30,107 nt of DNA, from positions 1-30,107 of the forward strand of contig CAMLRH010000008.1 of NCBI GenBank assembly GCA_946482375.1. Direction: 5' to 3'. The stretch comes from an uncultured Caulobacteraceae bacterium. GTDB lineage: Bacteria; Pseudomonadota; Alphaproteobacteria; Caulobacterales; Caulobacteraceae. The notes below the pieces were generated by a model. That model was not told the origin of the DNA and searched no databases. It saw nothing but the letters and a program-made list of their open reading frames with translations. Below are positions 1 through 8,322 of the stretch, piece by piece (positions within the stretch are counted from its first letter, which is position 1; each line of letters starts with the position of its first letter). A program made the position numbers and the translations under genes.

Positions 1-106
1 CGGCGACCAAGCCCAGGTAGAAGGGCGCCATCAGCCAGCGCGAATGGAAGAGGCCAGCTTCCAGCCAGCGCTCGAGGGCGGGTTTGTTCGCGGAGAGGTC
101 GCTCAT
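1..106 (-). CDS. UPF0114 (YqhA-like) membrane protein, 3' part outside window
   Basis: The minus strand opens with an ATG at 104-106 and stays open to the window edge, giving about 35 residues. They include a Leu-Glu-Arg-Trp-Leu-Glu segment followed by SRWLMAPFYLGL. This N-terminus matches from memory the UPF0114/YqhA family, small inner-membrane proteins whose first helix carries an SRWL-x-AP-x-Y-x-GL signature; their function is not established. The gene starts 24 bases after the pheT stop on the same strand, so it is probably cotranscribed with pheT. Only the first membrane segment is visible. The family call rests on that short motif and is fairly, not fully, secure. Confidence 0.7.
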   Translation of the reverse strand, partial: MSDLSANKPALERWLEAGLFHSRWLMAPFYLGLVA

Positions 107-129
107 GCGAGCAACCTGCCGTGATTCCG

Positions 130-2550
130 CTAACCGCGCAGCTTGGCTCCGGCCTTCTCGGCGGCCGCGACGATGGCGCCTGACAGCGCCTCGATCTCGG
201 CGTCGGTCAGGGTCTTTTCCCGCGGCTGGATCGTGACCTCGACGGCCAGCGACTTCTGGCCTTCCGGCACACCCTTGCCCTCGTAGACGTCGAAGACGCG
301 CACGCCAGCGATCAGCGCCTTGTCCGCGCCGGCGATGGCTTTGACGAGGTCGCCGGCCGGGCGGTCCTTGTCGACCAGGAAGGCGAAGTCGCGGGACAGC
401 GGCATCAGGTCGGGGAGGTCGAGCGCGGGGCGAGTTTTCACGCCCTTCTTCTTCGGCTCGGGGATGGCCTCGACCCAGACTTCGAAGCCGAAGACGGGGC
501 CGTCGACATCGAGCGCCTTCAGGACGGCCGGGTGCAGTTCGCCGAACTCGGCGATGACCTGCTTGGGGCCCAGCTGGAGGCGGGCTGAGCGACCGGGGTG
601 CCACCATGAGGAGGCCGAGCCCTGAGCGGTCTGCAGATTGGCGACCGGGGCTCCCAGTTCGTCCAGCAGGGCGATGAGGTCGCCCTTCACCGCGTAGAGG
701 TCGTCGTCCGCCCGCTTGTCCCAGCTGCGCGGGCCGTGCGGGGCGCGGATGGCGGCGACGGCGAGGCGCTGGCCTTCGGGCCGGTCGCTCGCAAACACCG
801 GGCCGACCTCGAAGAGGGCGACATCGGGGAAGCCGTGGTTGGCGTTGCGGCCGGCGGCCTCGATCAGGTTGGGCAGGATCGAGGGCCGCATGGTGTCGAG
901 GTCGGCGGCGATGGGGTTGGCCAGCACCAGCTCGGGCGCGCCGCCGCCGAACTGCCCGGCGATGGCGCGTGACGTGAACGACCAGGTGACGGCTTCCTGA
1001 TAGCCGGCGGCGGCCAGTTCGCGCCGGGCGATGCGGGCGCGGGTCTGGCGCGCGGTCAGCACGCCGCCGACGGCGCGGGCGACTTCCGGCAGCGGGGTGG
1101 AGGGCAGGGCGCCGAAGCCCTCGATCCGCGCCACTTCCTCGACGAGGTCGGCCTTGCCCTCGACGTCGCGGCGCCAGGACGGCGGCGTCACGGTCTTGCC
1201 CGCGACCTTGAAGCCGAGTGCGGTCAGGATCCCGGTGGTGCGGGCGGGCGGCACGGCCAGCCCCGACAGCTTCTCGACATAGACCGGGTCGAACTCGATG
1301 GCGGCGGGCGGGGCTGGGGTCTTGCCCGCGACGCGGACGTCCGACGGCTCGCCGCCGCAGAGGTCGAGGATCAGCGCCGTCGCCAGTTCAAGGCCGGGCA
1401 CGACCGACTCGGGATCGACGCCGCGCGCGAAGCGGTACTGGGCGTCGGAATTGATGCCGGTGGTACGGCCAGTCTGGGCCGTGCGGATGGGGTCGAACCA
1501 GGCGCTCTCGACGAAGACGTCGACCGTCTCCTCCGAGCAGCCGGTAGAGGCCCCGCCCATGACGCCGCCAAGGCCCACGGGGCGTTCGCCATTGGCGTCG
1601 GCGATGACGCACATGTCGGGGCCGATGTCGTAGGTCTTGCCATCGAGCGCGATTAGTTGCTCGTCGGTGTGCTTGGCCGGAGATGCTTCGGCGTCGCTCT
1701 GCTCGCGGGCGCCACGACCGAGGCGCGCCTCGATCACCGTCCCGACCAGCAGCCTGGCGTCATAGACGTGCAGCGGCCGGGCGCGGTCGTAGGAAATCAG
1801 GTTGGTGATATCGACCAGCGTATTGATCGGCCGAAGTCCGATGGCCTTCAGCCGCGCCTGCAGCCAGGCGGGCGAAGGGCCGTTCTTCACGCCCCGGATC
1901 AGCCGCCCGGCGAAGACTGGGCAGGCGTCGCCGTCGACCTTGATCTCGATGGGGCAGGGGAACTTGCCGGGGACCGGCTGGATGGCCGGGGTCTTGAGCT
2001 TTCCGAGGCCCGCGGCGGCGAGGTCGCGGGCGATCCCCGCCACGCCCAGCCAGTCGGGGCGGTTGGGGGTGACCTCGAAGTCGATCACCGACTCCAGCCC
2101 GAGCGCCTGGGCGGCAGGCGTGCCGAGCGGCATTTCCGGCAGTTCGAGGATGCCGTCCGACTCCTCGGCGACCTCAAGTTCGGCGGCCGAACAGAGCATC
2201 CCGTTGGAGACGACGCCGCGCACTGGACGCGCCTCCAGCGTCACGTCGAGGCCGGGCACGTAGGTCCCGATGGGCGCATAGATGGTCGTCAGGCCGGGCC
2301 GCGCGTTCGGCGCCCCGCAGACGATCTCCTTGCGGCCGTCCTTCGTATTGACTTGGCAGACGCGCAGGCGGTCGGCGTTGGGATGCTGCGCGGCGTCGGC
2401 GATGTAGGCGACGCTGAATGCGGACAGCGTCTCGGCCGGGTCGGTGACATGCTCGACCTCGAGGCCGGCCATGGTCATGGCCTCGACCACCTCGGCGGCC
2501 GTGGCTTGGGTGTCCAGATGGTCCCGGAGCCAGGAGAGGGTGAATTTCAT
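130..2550 (-). CDS. pheT: Phenylalanyl-tRNA synthetase beta subunit
   Basis: This is the large subunit of the cytosolic alpha2-beta2 enzyme that charges tRNA-Phe. The 806-residue length fits bacterial PheT. The protein starts [12 protein letters not shown], followed by the EMAPII-like tRNA-binding domain (about 40-150), a B3/B4 editing region containing [10 protein letters not shown], a B5 domain with [28 protein letters not shown] residues (about 465-485), the catalytic-like core, and a C-terminal FDX-ACB anticodon-binding domain beginning near [14 protein letters not shown] hydrophilic insertion rich in Ala, Glu and Ser lies around residues 275-295, just before the IALDGKTY segment. The start is the ATG at 2548-2550. 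pheS lies upstream on the same strand, but 184 bases separate the two genes and most of that is a family-A repeat. Confidence 0.98.
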   Translation of the reverse strand: MKFTLSWLRDHLDTQATAAEVVEAMTMAGLEVEHVTDPAETLSAFSVAYIADAAQHPNADRLRVCQVNTKDGRKEIVCGAPNARPGLTTIYAPIGTYVPGLDVTLEARPVRGVVSNGMLCSAAELEVAEESDGILELPEMPLGTPAAQALGLESVIDFEVTPNRPDWLGVAGIARDLAAAGLGKLKTPAIQPVPGKFPCPIEIKVDGDACPVFAGRLIRGVKNGPSPAWLQARLKAIGLRPINTLVDITNLISYDRARPLHVYDARLLVGTVIEARLGRGAREQSDAEASPAKHTDEQLIALDGKTYDIGPDMCVIADANGERPVGLGGVMGGASTGCSEETVDVFVESAWFDPIRTAQTGRTTGINSDAQYRFARGVDPESVVPGLELATALILDLCGGEPSDVRVAGKTPAPPAAIEFDPVYVEKLSGLAVPPARTTGILTALGFKVAGKTVTPPSWRRDVEGKADLVEEVARIEGFGALPSTPLPEVARAVGGVLTARQTRARIARRELAAAGYQEAVTWSFTSRAIAGQFGGGAPELVLANPIAADLDTMRPSILPNLIEAAGRNANHGFPDVALFEVGPVFASDRPEGQRLAVAAIRAPHGPRSWDKRADDDLYAVKGDLIALLDELGAPVANLQTAQGSASSWWHPGRSARLQLGPKQVIAEFGELHPAVLKALDVDGPVFGFEVWVEAIPEPKKKGVKTRPALDLPDLMPLSRDFAFLVDKDRPAGDLVKAIAGADKALIAGVRVFDVYEGKGVPEGQKSLAVEVTIQPREKTLTDAEIEALSGAIVAAAEKAGAKLRG

Positions 2551-2564
2551 TGGGCTGTCTCCAA

Positions 2565-2720
2565 GCCCTTCCCCCTCGAGGGGGGAAGGGTTGGGATGGG
2601 GGTGAGTGCAGGGTGGCGCCGATGTGGCTGCGAGAGGCGTCGGCGCCCATCAGCGCCCTTCGCCTTATCTCGGCGGTCACACCCCCACCCCTGCCCCTCC
2701 CCCCTCGAGGGGGAGGGGTT
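2565..2720 (-). repeat. Family A palindromic repeat, copy A1 (between pheS and pheT)
   Basis: Both ends are C/G-rich palindromes centred on CTCGAG (about 2566-2589 and 2691-2717), bracketing roughly 100 bases. Read on the minus strand it aligns along most of its length with copies at 8151-8312 and 17271-17422: left hairpin, a GGGTG-x-GGGTGTG stretch, a variable centre with a GAG-x-x-x-GGCGA block, a CACCCTGC-x-CTCACCCCCATCC stretch, right hairpin. It begins 14 bases after the pheS stop and fills the pheS-pheT spacer. No coding capacity is evident. Confidence 0.85.
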
Positions 2721-2734
2721 CTGAATGGCGCCCA

Positions 2735-3847
2735 TCAGCTCAGCCCCGAGGCTGGGTTGGGCGTGGCGAACGCCGAGAAGCCGTAGTGCGCCAGCCAGCG
2801 GGTGTCGGAGCCGAACATCTCGCGCAGGTCGGGCATGCCGTACTTCAGCATGCCGAGGCGGTCGACGCCGAAGCCGAAGGCGAAGCCCTGCCACTCGTCG
2901 GGGTCGAGGCCGCAATTACGCAGCACGTTCGGGTGCACCATCCCGCAGCCGACGATCTCCAGCCAGTCGGTCCCGGTCCCGATCTTCACCTCGCCGCCGG
3001 AGCGGTCGCATTGCACGTCCATCTCGGCCGACGGTTCGGTGAAGGGGAAGTGGTGGGGGCGGAAGCGGACGACCACACCCTCGGTCTCGAAGAAGCGGCT
3101 GATGAAGGTGTTCAGCGTCCACTTCAGGTGGCCCATGTGGATGTTGCGGTCGATGACCAGCCCTTCGAGCTGGTGGAACATCGGCGTGTGGGTGGCGTCG
3201 CTGTCGCAGCGATAGGTGCGGCCGGGCACGACGATGCGGATCGGCGGCTCCTGACCGGCGGCGATCCACGGCGCGGGCGCCGCTTCGTTGGTCCTCTTCA
3301 TGGTGCGCACCTGCACGGGGCTGGTGTGGGTGCGCAGCAGCTTGCGCTCGCCGTCGGGGCCCGGGTTGAAGAAGAAGGTGTCGTGCATCTCCCGCGCCGG
3401 GTGCTTGGGCGGGAAATTGAGCGCCGTGAAGTTGTGGAAGTCGTCCTCGATGTCGGGACCTTCGGCGACGTTGAAGCCCATCTCGGCGAAGATGGCGATC
3501 ATCTCGTCCATGACCTGCATGGTCGGATGGACGCTGCCCTTGCGGCGCGGCGGCGCGGGCAGGGTAAGGTCGAGGCGCTCGGTGGCCAGGCGCTGTTCGA
3601 GCTCGGCGCCTTCCAGCGCGGCCTTGCGGTCGGCGATGGCGGCGGCGACGCGGTCGCGCAGGCCGTTGATGGCGGGGCCCTTTTCCTTGCGCTCCTCGGG
3701 CGTCATCGCGCCCAGGGATTTCAGCAGCGCGGAGATCGAGCCTGATTTGCCGAGGGCTGAGACGCGCAGCGCCTCAAGCGCCGCTGCGTCCGAGGCGGCC
3801 GCCACCTGGGCGGTCAGTTCGGCTTCGAGTTGGTTCAGATCGGTCAT
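2735..3847 (-). CDS. pheS: Phenylalanyl-tRNA synthetase alpha subunit
   Basis: This is the catalytic subunit of PheRS; it forms Phe-AMP and transfers Phe to its tRNA. The predicted protein has 370 residues. The N-terminal coiled-coil arm (about 1-95) starts [11 protein letters not shown], and the class II core carries the recognisable [11 protein letters not shown] motif 2 region, [13 protein letters not shown] and [12 protein letters not shown], then [17 protein letters not shown] as motif 3. The open frame extends 17 codons further upstream, but that extension is not family-like and enters the spacer, so the ATG at 3845-3847 was chosen. No strong Shine-Dalgarno sequence precedes it. About 15 residues extend the C-terminus beyond the usual end. 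rplT lies upstream but is separated by a terminator and a family-B repeat, so pheS may have its own promoter. Confidence 0.98.
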   Translation of the reverse strand: MTDLNQLEAELTAQVAAASDAAALEALRVSALGKSGSISALLKSLGAMTPEERKEKGPAINGLRDRVAAAIADRKAALEGAELEQRLATERLDLTLPAPPRRKGSVHPTMQVMDEMIAIFAEMGFNVAEGPDIEDDFHNFTALNFPPKHPAREMHDTFFFNPGPDGERKLLRTHTSPVQVRTMKRTNEAAPAPWIAAGQEPPIRIVVPGRTYRCDSDATHTPMFHQLEGLVIDRNIHMGHLKWTLNTFISRFFETEGVVVRFRPHHFPFTEPSAEMDVQCDRSGGEVKIGTGTDWLEIVGCGMVHPNVLRNCGLDPDEWQGFAFGFGVDRLGMLKYGMPDLREMFGSDTRWLAHYGFSAFATPNPASGLS

Positions 3848-3900
3848 GTCGTCGGCTGGTCTAGAGCATTTCGGGAAACTTGAAACGGCCCCTTCCACCG

Positions 3901-3967
3901 ACCGCCCCCGCGAAGGCGGGGGTCCAAACTGAGGTTCAGCTTGGGTCCCCGCCTTCGCAGGGACAAT
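3901..3967. repeat. Family B paired-hairpin repeat, copy B1
   Basis: Two facing hairpin arms occur here: CCCCCGC-GAAG-GCGGGGG at about 3905-3922 and its imperfect reverse complement at about 3944-3964. They flank an 11-base core, CTGAGGTTCAG (3929-3939). The arms match those of copies B2, B3, B4 and the GIY-YIG element. This is the shortest copy. Its core is the exact reverse complement of the corresponding 11 bases in B3 (16795-16805). Confidence 0.8.
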
Positions 3968-3971
3968 CGGA

Positions 3972-4005
3972 AGAAAAAAGCCCCCCGGTTCGCACCGAGG
4001 GGCTT
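3972..4005 (-). terminator. Rho-independent terminator of rpmI-rplT
   Basis: Read on the minus strand, an 11-bp stem (AAGCCCCTCGG pairing with CCGGGGGGCTT, one mismatch) with a 6-base loop runs straight into a run of six T. It lies 24 bases after the rplT stop. It separates the ribosomal protein operon from pheST. Confidence 0.9.
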
Positions 4006-4029
4006 GTGTGTTCGGACTGAACCAAACGC

Positions 4030-4386
4030 TTAGGCCAGAGCGGCGCGAACCTTGTCGGCGATGGCCTTGAACGCAACCGGATCAGCTCCAGCGATGTCCG
4101 CAAGCACCTTGCGGTCCATCTGGATCCCGGCCCGCTCGAGGCCGCTGATAAATCGGGAGTAGGTCATGCCTTCCAGGCGGGCCGCGGCGTTGATCCGCTG
4201 GATCCACAGCGACCGGAAGGTGCGCTTGCGGACCTTGCGGTCGCGGTAGGCGTACTGGCCGGCCTTGTCGACGGCGGCCTTGGCGGTGCGGATGGTGTTC
4301 TTGCGGCGGCCGTAGAAACCCTTGGCCTGCTCGAGAACCTTCTTGTGCTTGGCGTGGGCGGTGACGCCCCGTTTGACGCGAGCCAT
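4030..4386 (-). CDS. rplT: 50S ribosomal protein L20
   Basis: L20 is an early 23S rRNA-binding protein needed for assembly of the large ribosomal subunit. The 118-residue product is full length and begins [18 protein letters not shown], with the typical highly basic N-terminal half ([14 protein letters not shown]) and a C-terminal globular part containing [18 protein letters not shown]. In several bacteria L20 also binds its own operon leader and represses translation; whether that happens here is not shown. It follows rpmI by 15 bases on the same strand and ends at a strong intrinsic terminator. Confidence 0.99.
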   Translation of the reverse strand: MARVKRGVTAHAKHKKVLEQAKGFYGRRKNTIRTAKAAVDKAGQYAYRDRKVRKRTFRSLWIQRINAAARLEGMTYSRFISGLERAGIQMDRKVLADIAGADPVAFKAIADKVRAALA

Positions 4387-4401
4387 GTGTCAGCGCTCCT
4401 C

Positions 4402-4602
4402 TTACAGGCCGTAGGGCAGATAGGTCTTGATGATCTTGGCGTCCGCCGCGTCCATCACCTTCGTGCCGCGCTGTTGGCGAATGTACTTGCCATTGTGGCT
4501 GATCAGCCGGTGGCGTTTGCCCGCGACGCCGGCCTTCAGCTTGCCGGTCGCGGTGAGTTTGAAGCGCTTCTTGGCGCCCGATTTGGTCTTCAGTTTCGGC
4601 AT
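4402..4602 (-). CDS. rpmI: 50S ribosomal protein L35
   Basis: L35 is a small basic protein of the large ribosomal subunit. The 66-residue product begins [20 protein letters not shown] and continues with the [16 protein letters not shown] segment of the family. The frame is open for 19 more codons upstream, but the family start is the ATG at 4600-4602. No clear Shine-Dalgarno sequence is visible, and the leader carries an inverted repeat at 4645-4678. In many bacteria infC precedes rpmI-rplT; here infC lies about 5 kb away on the opposite strand. Confidence 0.98.
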   Translation of the reverse strand: MPKLKTKSGAKKRFKLTATGKLKAGVAGKRHRLISHNGKYIRQQRGTKVMDAADAKIIKTYLPYGL

Positions 4603-4644
4603 TTTGCAGCGGAGCTTTCGCCCCGTCCTTCTGGATAGCAACTG

Positions 4645-4678
4645 GGACCGCCAAGGCATGCCATTGGCCCGGCGGTCC
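4645..4678 (-). promoter_or_regulatory. Inverted repeat in the rpmI-rplT leader
   Basis: GGACCGCC (4645-4652) and GGCGGTCC (4671-4678) are perfect 8-base complements. The loop contains further self-complementary bases (CCAA/TTGG and the palindrome GGCATGCC). The structure ends about 43 bases upstream of the rpmI start on the minus strand. It could be an RNA leader structure bound by L20, a protein operator, or part of the promoter region. It has no T-run, so it is not a standard terminator. Confidence 0.4.
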
Positions 4679-4721
4679 GGAAGGCGGCGTTCCTAGGGGA
4701 AATGGTGAGCGAAAGCAAGGC

Positions 4722-5930
4722 TCACGCCCGCATGCGGACGTGGCGTCGCACCTCGTTGGCCATGAACAGCGCCGGCAGGATCAGGATGGCCGCCGCCGCG
4801 AACGGGCCGCCGATGTGCAGCGCGAACAGCGGGGCCGCCGCCAGCGGACCAATGATGCGGGCGAGCGCCATGGCGGCCATGTTGAGGCCGAGCATCTCGC
4901 CCTGCCGGTCGGCCGGCGAGGCCTGGCTGATCACCGCCCCGATGTTGGGGAAGGTCAGCGACTGGCCGAGCGCCACCGTGACCATCGCGAGAACCGCGAT
5001 GGGCCAAAGGGTCACGAAGGGCTGGACCGTGAAGCCGAGGCCGATGAGGGCAAGGCCGATCATCAGGGTCAGCGGCTCGCCGAAGCGCCGGGCGAGGCGT
5101 CCGGCCAGCGCGCCCTGGGCGAAGGCGGCGCTGATGCCGATGACCATGAAACACAGGCCGATCTCGCGCGGGCCCCAGTCGAACTTGGCGTCGGCCCAAA
5201 GCCCGAAGCTTGCCTCCATGCCGGCGAAGCCGCCGACGGAGATCGTGCTGACGCTGATCACCCGCCAGACGACGGGGTTGCGGAAGGCGTCGCGGATGCC
5301 CTCGAAGCGGGCGCGCCGGGGGGCGTCCGAGTGGAGGTGGCGGCTTTCCCGCACGAACCTCAGCACGCCGAGGAAAGCCACGACGCATAGCGCAAACGCC
5401 AGATAAAGCGGCGGGCGGAACCCGGCCGCTCCAAGTTCTTCATGCGCCAGCAGGCCGCCCAGCGTCGGGCCCATGACGAAGCCCATGGAGAAGGCGGCGC
5501 CCATCAGGCCGAGCCGTCCGGCGCGCCGCTCGGGCGGGGTGACGTCGGCGACGTAGCCCTGGATGGTGGAGATGTTGCCCGCCATCAGGCCGTTCACCAG
5601 CCGGATGCCCGTCGCCCACCAGATGCCGGGCGCGAAGGCCAGCGCCAGGTACGACAGGCCGGTGCCCGCGATGGTGATCATCAGCACGGGGCGGCGGCCG
5701 ATGCGGTCCGACAGCTTTCCCCAGATCGGCTCGGCGATGAAGTTGCCGAGCGAGAAGGCGGAGAACATGACGAAGACCTGCCACTCGGCCGCCCCGAACG
5801 CCTTGGCGTAGAAGGGCAGCAGCGGAATGACCACGCCAAAGCCCGCCATGTTGATGAACACGACGGTCAAAAGAACGTAGAGCGCCCGGCTGTCGCCAGC
5901 CGGGGCGGAAGGGCGCTGTTCTTCGGACAT
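4722..5930 (-). CDS. MFS drug exporter, TetA-like (DHA1)
   Basis: This is a predicted proton-driven inner-membrane exporter of 402 residues with about 12 hydrophobic segments. Helix 1 is followed by FGVVIPLLPFYAK, the loop 2-3 motif A reads GKLSDRIGRRPVLM (about 71-84), and a motif C-like GAAFSMGFVMGPTLGG follows in helix 5. This arrangement is typical of the tetracycline-resistance-like branch of DHA1 transporters. The substrate cannot be told from sequence. The frame extends 21 codons upstream of the chosen ATG at 5928-5930, but that extension lies in the divergent spacer and looks non-coding. No regulator gene is adjacent; a pair of palindromes lies in the spacer shared with the divergent glycosyltransferase gene. 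Confidence 0.88.
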   Translation of the reverse strand: MSEEQRPSAPAGDSRALYVLLTVVFINMAGFGVVIPLLPFYAKAFGAAEWQVFVMFSAFSLGNFIAEPIWGKLSDRIGRRPVLMITIAGTGLSYLALAFAPGIWWATGIRLVNGLMAGNISTIQGYVADVTPPERRAGRLGLMGAAFSMGFVMGPTLGGLLAHEELGAAGFRPPLYLAFALCVVAFLGVLRFVRESRHLHSDAPRRARFEGIRDAFRNPVVWRVISVSTISVGGFAGMEASFGLWADAKFDWGPREIGLCFMVIGISAAFAQGALAGRLARRFGEPLTLMIGLALIGLGFTVQPFVTLWPIAVLAMVTVALGQSLTFPNIGAVISQASPADRQGEMLGLNMAAMALARIIGPLAAAPLFALHIGGPFAAAAILILPALFMANEVRRHVRMRA

Positions 5931-5967
5931 AAGGGCGGGGTGTGTACGCCTCGTCTGAGTGGGAGCC

Positions 5968-6012
5968 AACCGGTTACGGCGGTGACAATGCACTTATGCA
6001 GGTGGTGTCACC
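5968..6012. promoter_or_regulatory. Palindromes in the divergent MFS / glycosyltransferase spacer
   Basis: The spacer has a perfect 8-base palindrome, AACCGGTT (5968-5975), and then GGTGACA (5981-5987) and its complement TGTCACC (6006-6012), separated by 18 bases that include two TGCA tetramers. Such dyads between divergent genes can be operators. No regulator gene is nearby, so this is only a candidate. Confidence 0.35.
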
Positions 6013-6060
6013 GATAAGGCGCAGTTTGGCCGCGCGTGGCTGGTCAGCTACACCGGGACC

Positions 6061-7227
6061 GTGCCGACTCTGCCCGAGAACTTCACCCTGCTGCAGGTCA
6101 CGCCGGAGCTTGAAACCGGCGGGGCGGAGCAGACCACCGTCGATATCGCCCGGGCCGTGAAGAAGGCGGGCGGCCGGGCGCTGGTCGCCTCGCGCGGCGG
6201 GCGGATGGCGGCGCGGCTGGTCGAGGGCGGCGGCGAGCTGGTCGCGATGCCGGTCCATTCGAAGCGGCCTTGGGTTCTGCTCGACAACGCGATCCGGCTG
6301 ATCGGGCTGATGCGCGACGAGGGCGTCAGCCTCATCCATGCGCGATCGCGGGCGCCGGCGTTCTCGGCGCTGTGGGCGGCGAAGGCGGCGGGCGTGCCGT
6401 TCGTGGCGACCTATCACGGCGTCTACAACGCGAAGGGCCGGATCAAGCGCTGGTACAATTCGGTGATGACCTGGGGCGACGTGGTCATCGCCAATTCCGA
6501 ATACACCCGCCAGCACGTCATCGAGGAACACGGCGTCGACGCCAACAAGGTGGTCGCCATCCCGCGCGGCGTCGATCTGGCGCGGTTCAATCCGGCCAAG
6601 GTAGCGGCGAAGCGGGTCGAGGCGCTGCGCAAGGCGTGGGGCGTCGATCCGGCCGACACACGGTTGAAGGTGCTTCTGGCCGGGCGGCTTACGCGCTGGA
6701 AGGGGCAGGGCCTCTTGATCGAGGCGGCTGCGAAGCTGAAGGCGTCGGGCGAAGACCGCTTCCTGATCCTGCTGGCGGGCGACGATCAGGGGCGGGCCGC
6801 CTATCGCGCCGAGCTGGAGCAGGCGATCGCGGCGGGGGGGCTGCGGGACAACGTCAAGCTCGTCGGCCACTGTGAGGACATGCCGGCGGCCTACCTGATG
6901 GCCGATGTGGCGGCCTCACCCTCGCTCGATCCGGAGGCGTTCGGGCGCACGGCCGTAGAGCCGCAGGTGATGGGGCGGCCGGTGCTCGCCGCCGCCCACG
7001 GCGCGCCGATGGAGACGGTGGTCAATGGCAAGACAGGGTGGCTCGTCGAACCGGCCGACGCCGAGGCCTGGGCGCTGGCGCTGGGCAAGGTCATCCGCAT
7101 GACCCCCCGCAAGCGGGCCGAGATGGGCGAGGTGGCGCGGGAGCGCGCTGTGAAGCTCTACTCCGTCGAGGCCATGTGCGCAGCGACGCTGGCGGTCTAC
7201 GCCCGGGTGCTGGAGGCCCGGCGGTGA
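6061..7227 (+). CDS. GT4-family glycosyltransferase
   Basis: This 388-residue protein has the GT-B fold of retaining glycosyltransferases, which transfer sugars from nucleotide donors at the cytoplasmic face of the membrane. A GGAEQ glycine loop sits at residues 20-24, VATYHGVYN and NSEYTRQHV appear mid-protein, IPRGVD begins the linker, and VLLAGRLTRWKGQ opens the C-terminal Rossmann domain. The EX7E donor-site motif is PEAFGRTAVE near residues 292-300. The start is probably the GTG at 6061; no better ATG is available before the glycine loop. The stop overlaps the start of the next gene, so the pair should be translationally coupled. Acceptor and donor are unknown; a surface glycan or LPS core role fits the GT9 partner. 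Confidence 0.9.
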   Translation: MPTLPENFTLLQVTPELETGGAEQTTVDIARAVKKAGGRALVASRGGRMAARLVEGGGELVAMPVHSKRPWVLLDNAIRLIGLMRDEGVSLIHARSRAPAFSALWAAKAAGVPFVATYHGVYNAKGRIKRWYNSVMTWGDVVIANSEYTRQHVIEEHGVDANKVVAIPRGVDLARFNPAKVAAKRVEALRKAWGVDPADTRLKVLLAGRLTRWKGQGLLIEAAAKLKASGEDRFLILLAGDDQGRAAYRAELEQAIAAGGLRDNVKLVGHCEDMPAAYLMADVAASPSLDPEAFGRTAVEPQVMGRPVLAAAHGAPMETVVNGKTGWLVEPADAEAWALALGKVIRMTPRKRAEMGEVARERAVKLYSVEAMCAATLAVYARVLEARR

Positions 7228-8150
7228 AGGTCCTGGTCATCAAGCTCGGCGCGCTCGGCGACTTCGTGCTGGCCATGGCGGCGATGAAGAGGATCCGCGA
7301 GGCGCACCTGGACGACCACATCACGCTGCTCACCACCCCGCCGTTCGAGGCGCTGGCCCACGCGAGCGGCTGGTTCGACATCATCGAGACCGACGGGCGG
7401 CCGAAGGGGTGGCTCGGGGAGTTGAAGATGATCCGGCGGCTGCGGCGTGAGCGTTACGACCGCGTCTACGACCTGCAGACCTCAAGCCGCTCGTCGGCGT
7501 ACTTCCGGTTCCTGAATCCCAGGCCAGAATGGTCGGGGATCGCCAAAGGCGCCTCGCACCCGCACGCCAATCCGCGGCGCGACTTCATGCACACGCTGGA
7601 GCGGCAGGCCGACCAGCTGAAGTTCGCGGGCATCTGGCCGGATGCGCCGACCGAGCCCGGGACCGCGCCGCCCCCGGACCTGTCGTTCATGGTCGATGCG
7701 GCCGCCTCGACGACGCTGCCCTATGCGCTGCTGGTTCCGGGCGGCTCGGCCCATCGGCTCGACAAGCGCTGGCCCGCCGGCCGTTTCGCCCAGCTGGCGC
7801 GGGCGCTGAAGGAGCGAGGGCTGGAGGTCCAGATCATCGGGGGGCCGCAGGAGAAGTCGGTGGCCGAGGAGATCGTCCACGCCGTCCCGGGCGTCCAGGA
7901 CCTGACCGGCAAGACCGACTTCGCCGACATCGCGCGGCTTGGCGCTGGCGCGACGCTCGCCGTCGGCAATGACACGGGCCCGCTGCACCTCATCGCCGCC
8001 GCTGGGGCCCCGACGATCGCGCTGTTCTCCGACGCCTCCGATCCGGCGCTCTGCGCCCCGCGCGGCAAGGTGCGGGTGCTGCACAGCCCCGACCTTGGCG
8101 ACCTGCCGGTGAGCGCGGTGCTGGAGGCGGCGCAAGAGCTGATCGCCTAA
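7224..8150 (+). CDS. GT9-family (heptosyltransferase-like) glycosyltransferase
   Basis: This 308-residue protein resembles the ADP-heptose:LPS heptosyltransferase family. It starts MKVLVIKLGALGDFVLAMAA, the usual N-terminal loop of GT9 enzymes, has LLVPGGSAHRLDKRWPAGRF in the middle and ends with VGNDTGPLHL (about 247-256), the family's donor-site motif. Its start is a GTG that shares the bases GTGA with the stop codon of the upstream GT4 gene. GT9 members add heptose or related sugars to LPS core or other glycans; the exact substrate here is not determined. A family-A repeat begins immediately after the stop codon. Confidence 0.9.
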   Translation: MKVLVIKLGALGDFVLAMAAMKRIREAHLDDHITLLTTPPFEALAHASGWFDIIETDGRPKGWLGELKMIRRLRRERYDRVYDLQTSSRSSAYFRFLNPRPEWSGIAKGASHPHANPRRDFMHTLERQADQLKFAGIWPDAPTEPGTAPPPDLSFMVDAAASTTLPYALLVPGGSAHRLDKRWPAGRFAQLARALKERGLEVQIIGGPQEKSVAEEIVHAVPGVQDLTGKTDFADIARLGAGATLAVGNDTGPLHLIAAAGAPTIALFSDASDPALCAPRGKVRVLHSPDLGDLPVSAVLEAAQELIA

Positions 8151-8312
8151 ACCCTCCTCCCTCGATGGGAGGGCAGGGTGGAGGGTGTGGCCGCTGAGTT
8201 GGGGCGAAAAACGCCGTTGGGCGCCGAGCCAAATAGCGCCTGCCGTCAACTCACTGCGCACACCCCCATCCCCGACCCATCCCCCAACGAGGGGGAAGGG
8301 AGGAGCAGACGT
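8151..8312 (+). repeat. Family A palindromic repeat, copy A2
   Basis: It starts on the base after the GT9 stop with CCCTCCTCCCTCGATGGGAG and ends with a C/G-rich palindrome near 8278-8302. The left arm and the following CAGGGTGGAGGGTGTGGCC are nearly identical to copy A3. Both hairpins are less perfect than in A1 and A3 (CTCGAT and CAACGAG at the centres), which suggests an older copy. Confidence 0.85.
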
Positions 8313-8322
8313 GTTCAGGGGC

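Noticed and set aside
3972..4005. The rplT terminator as part of the neighbouring family-B repeat
   Set aside because: Its stem sequence and T-run differ from the repeat arms; it is a separate, standard terminator.
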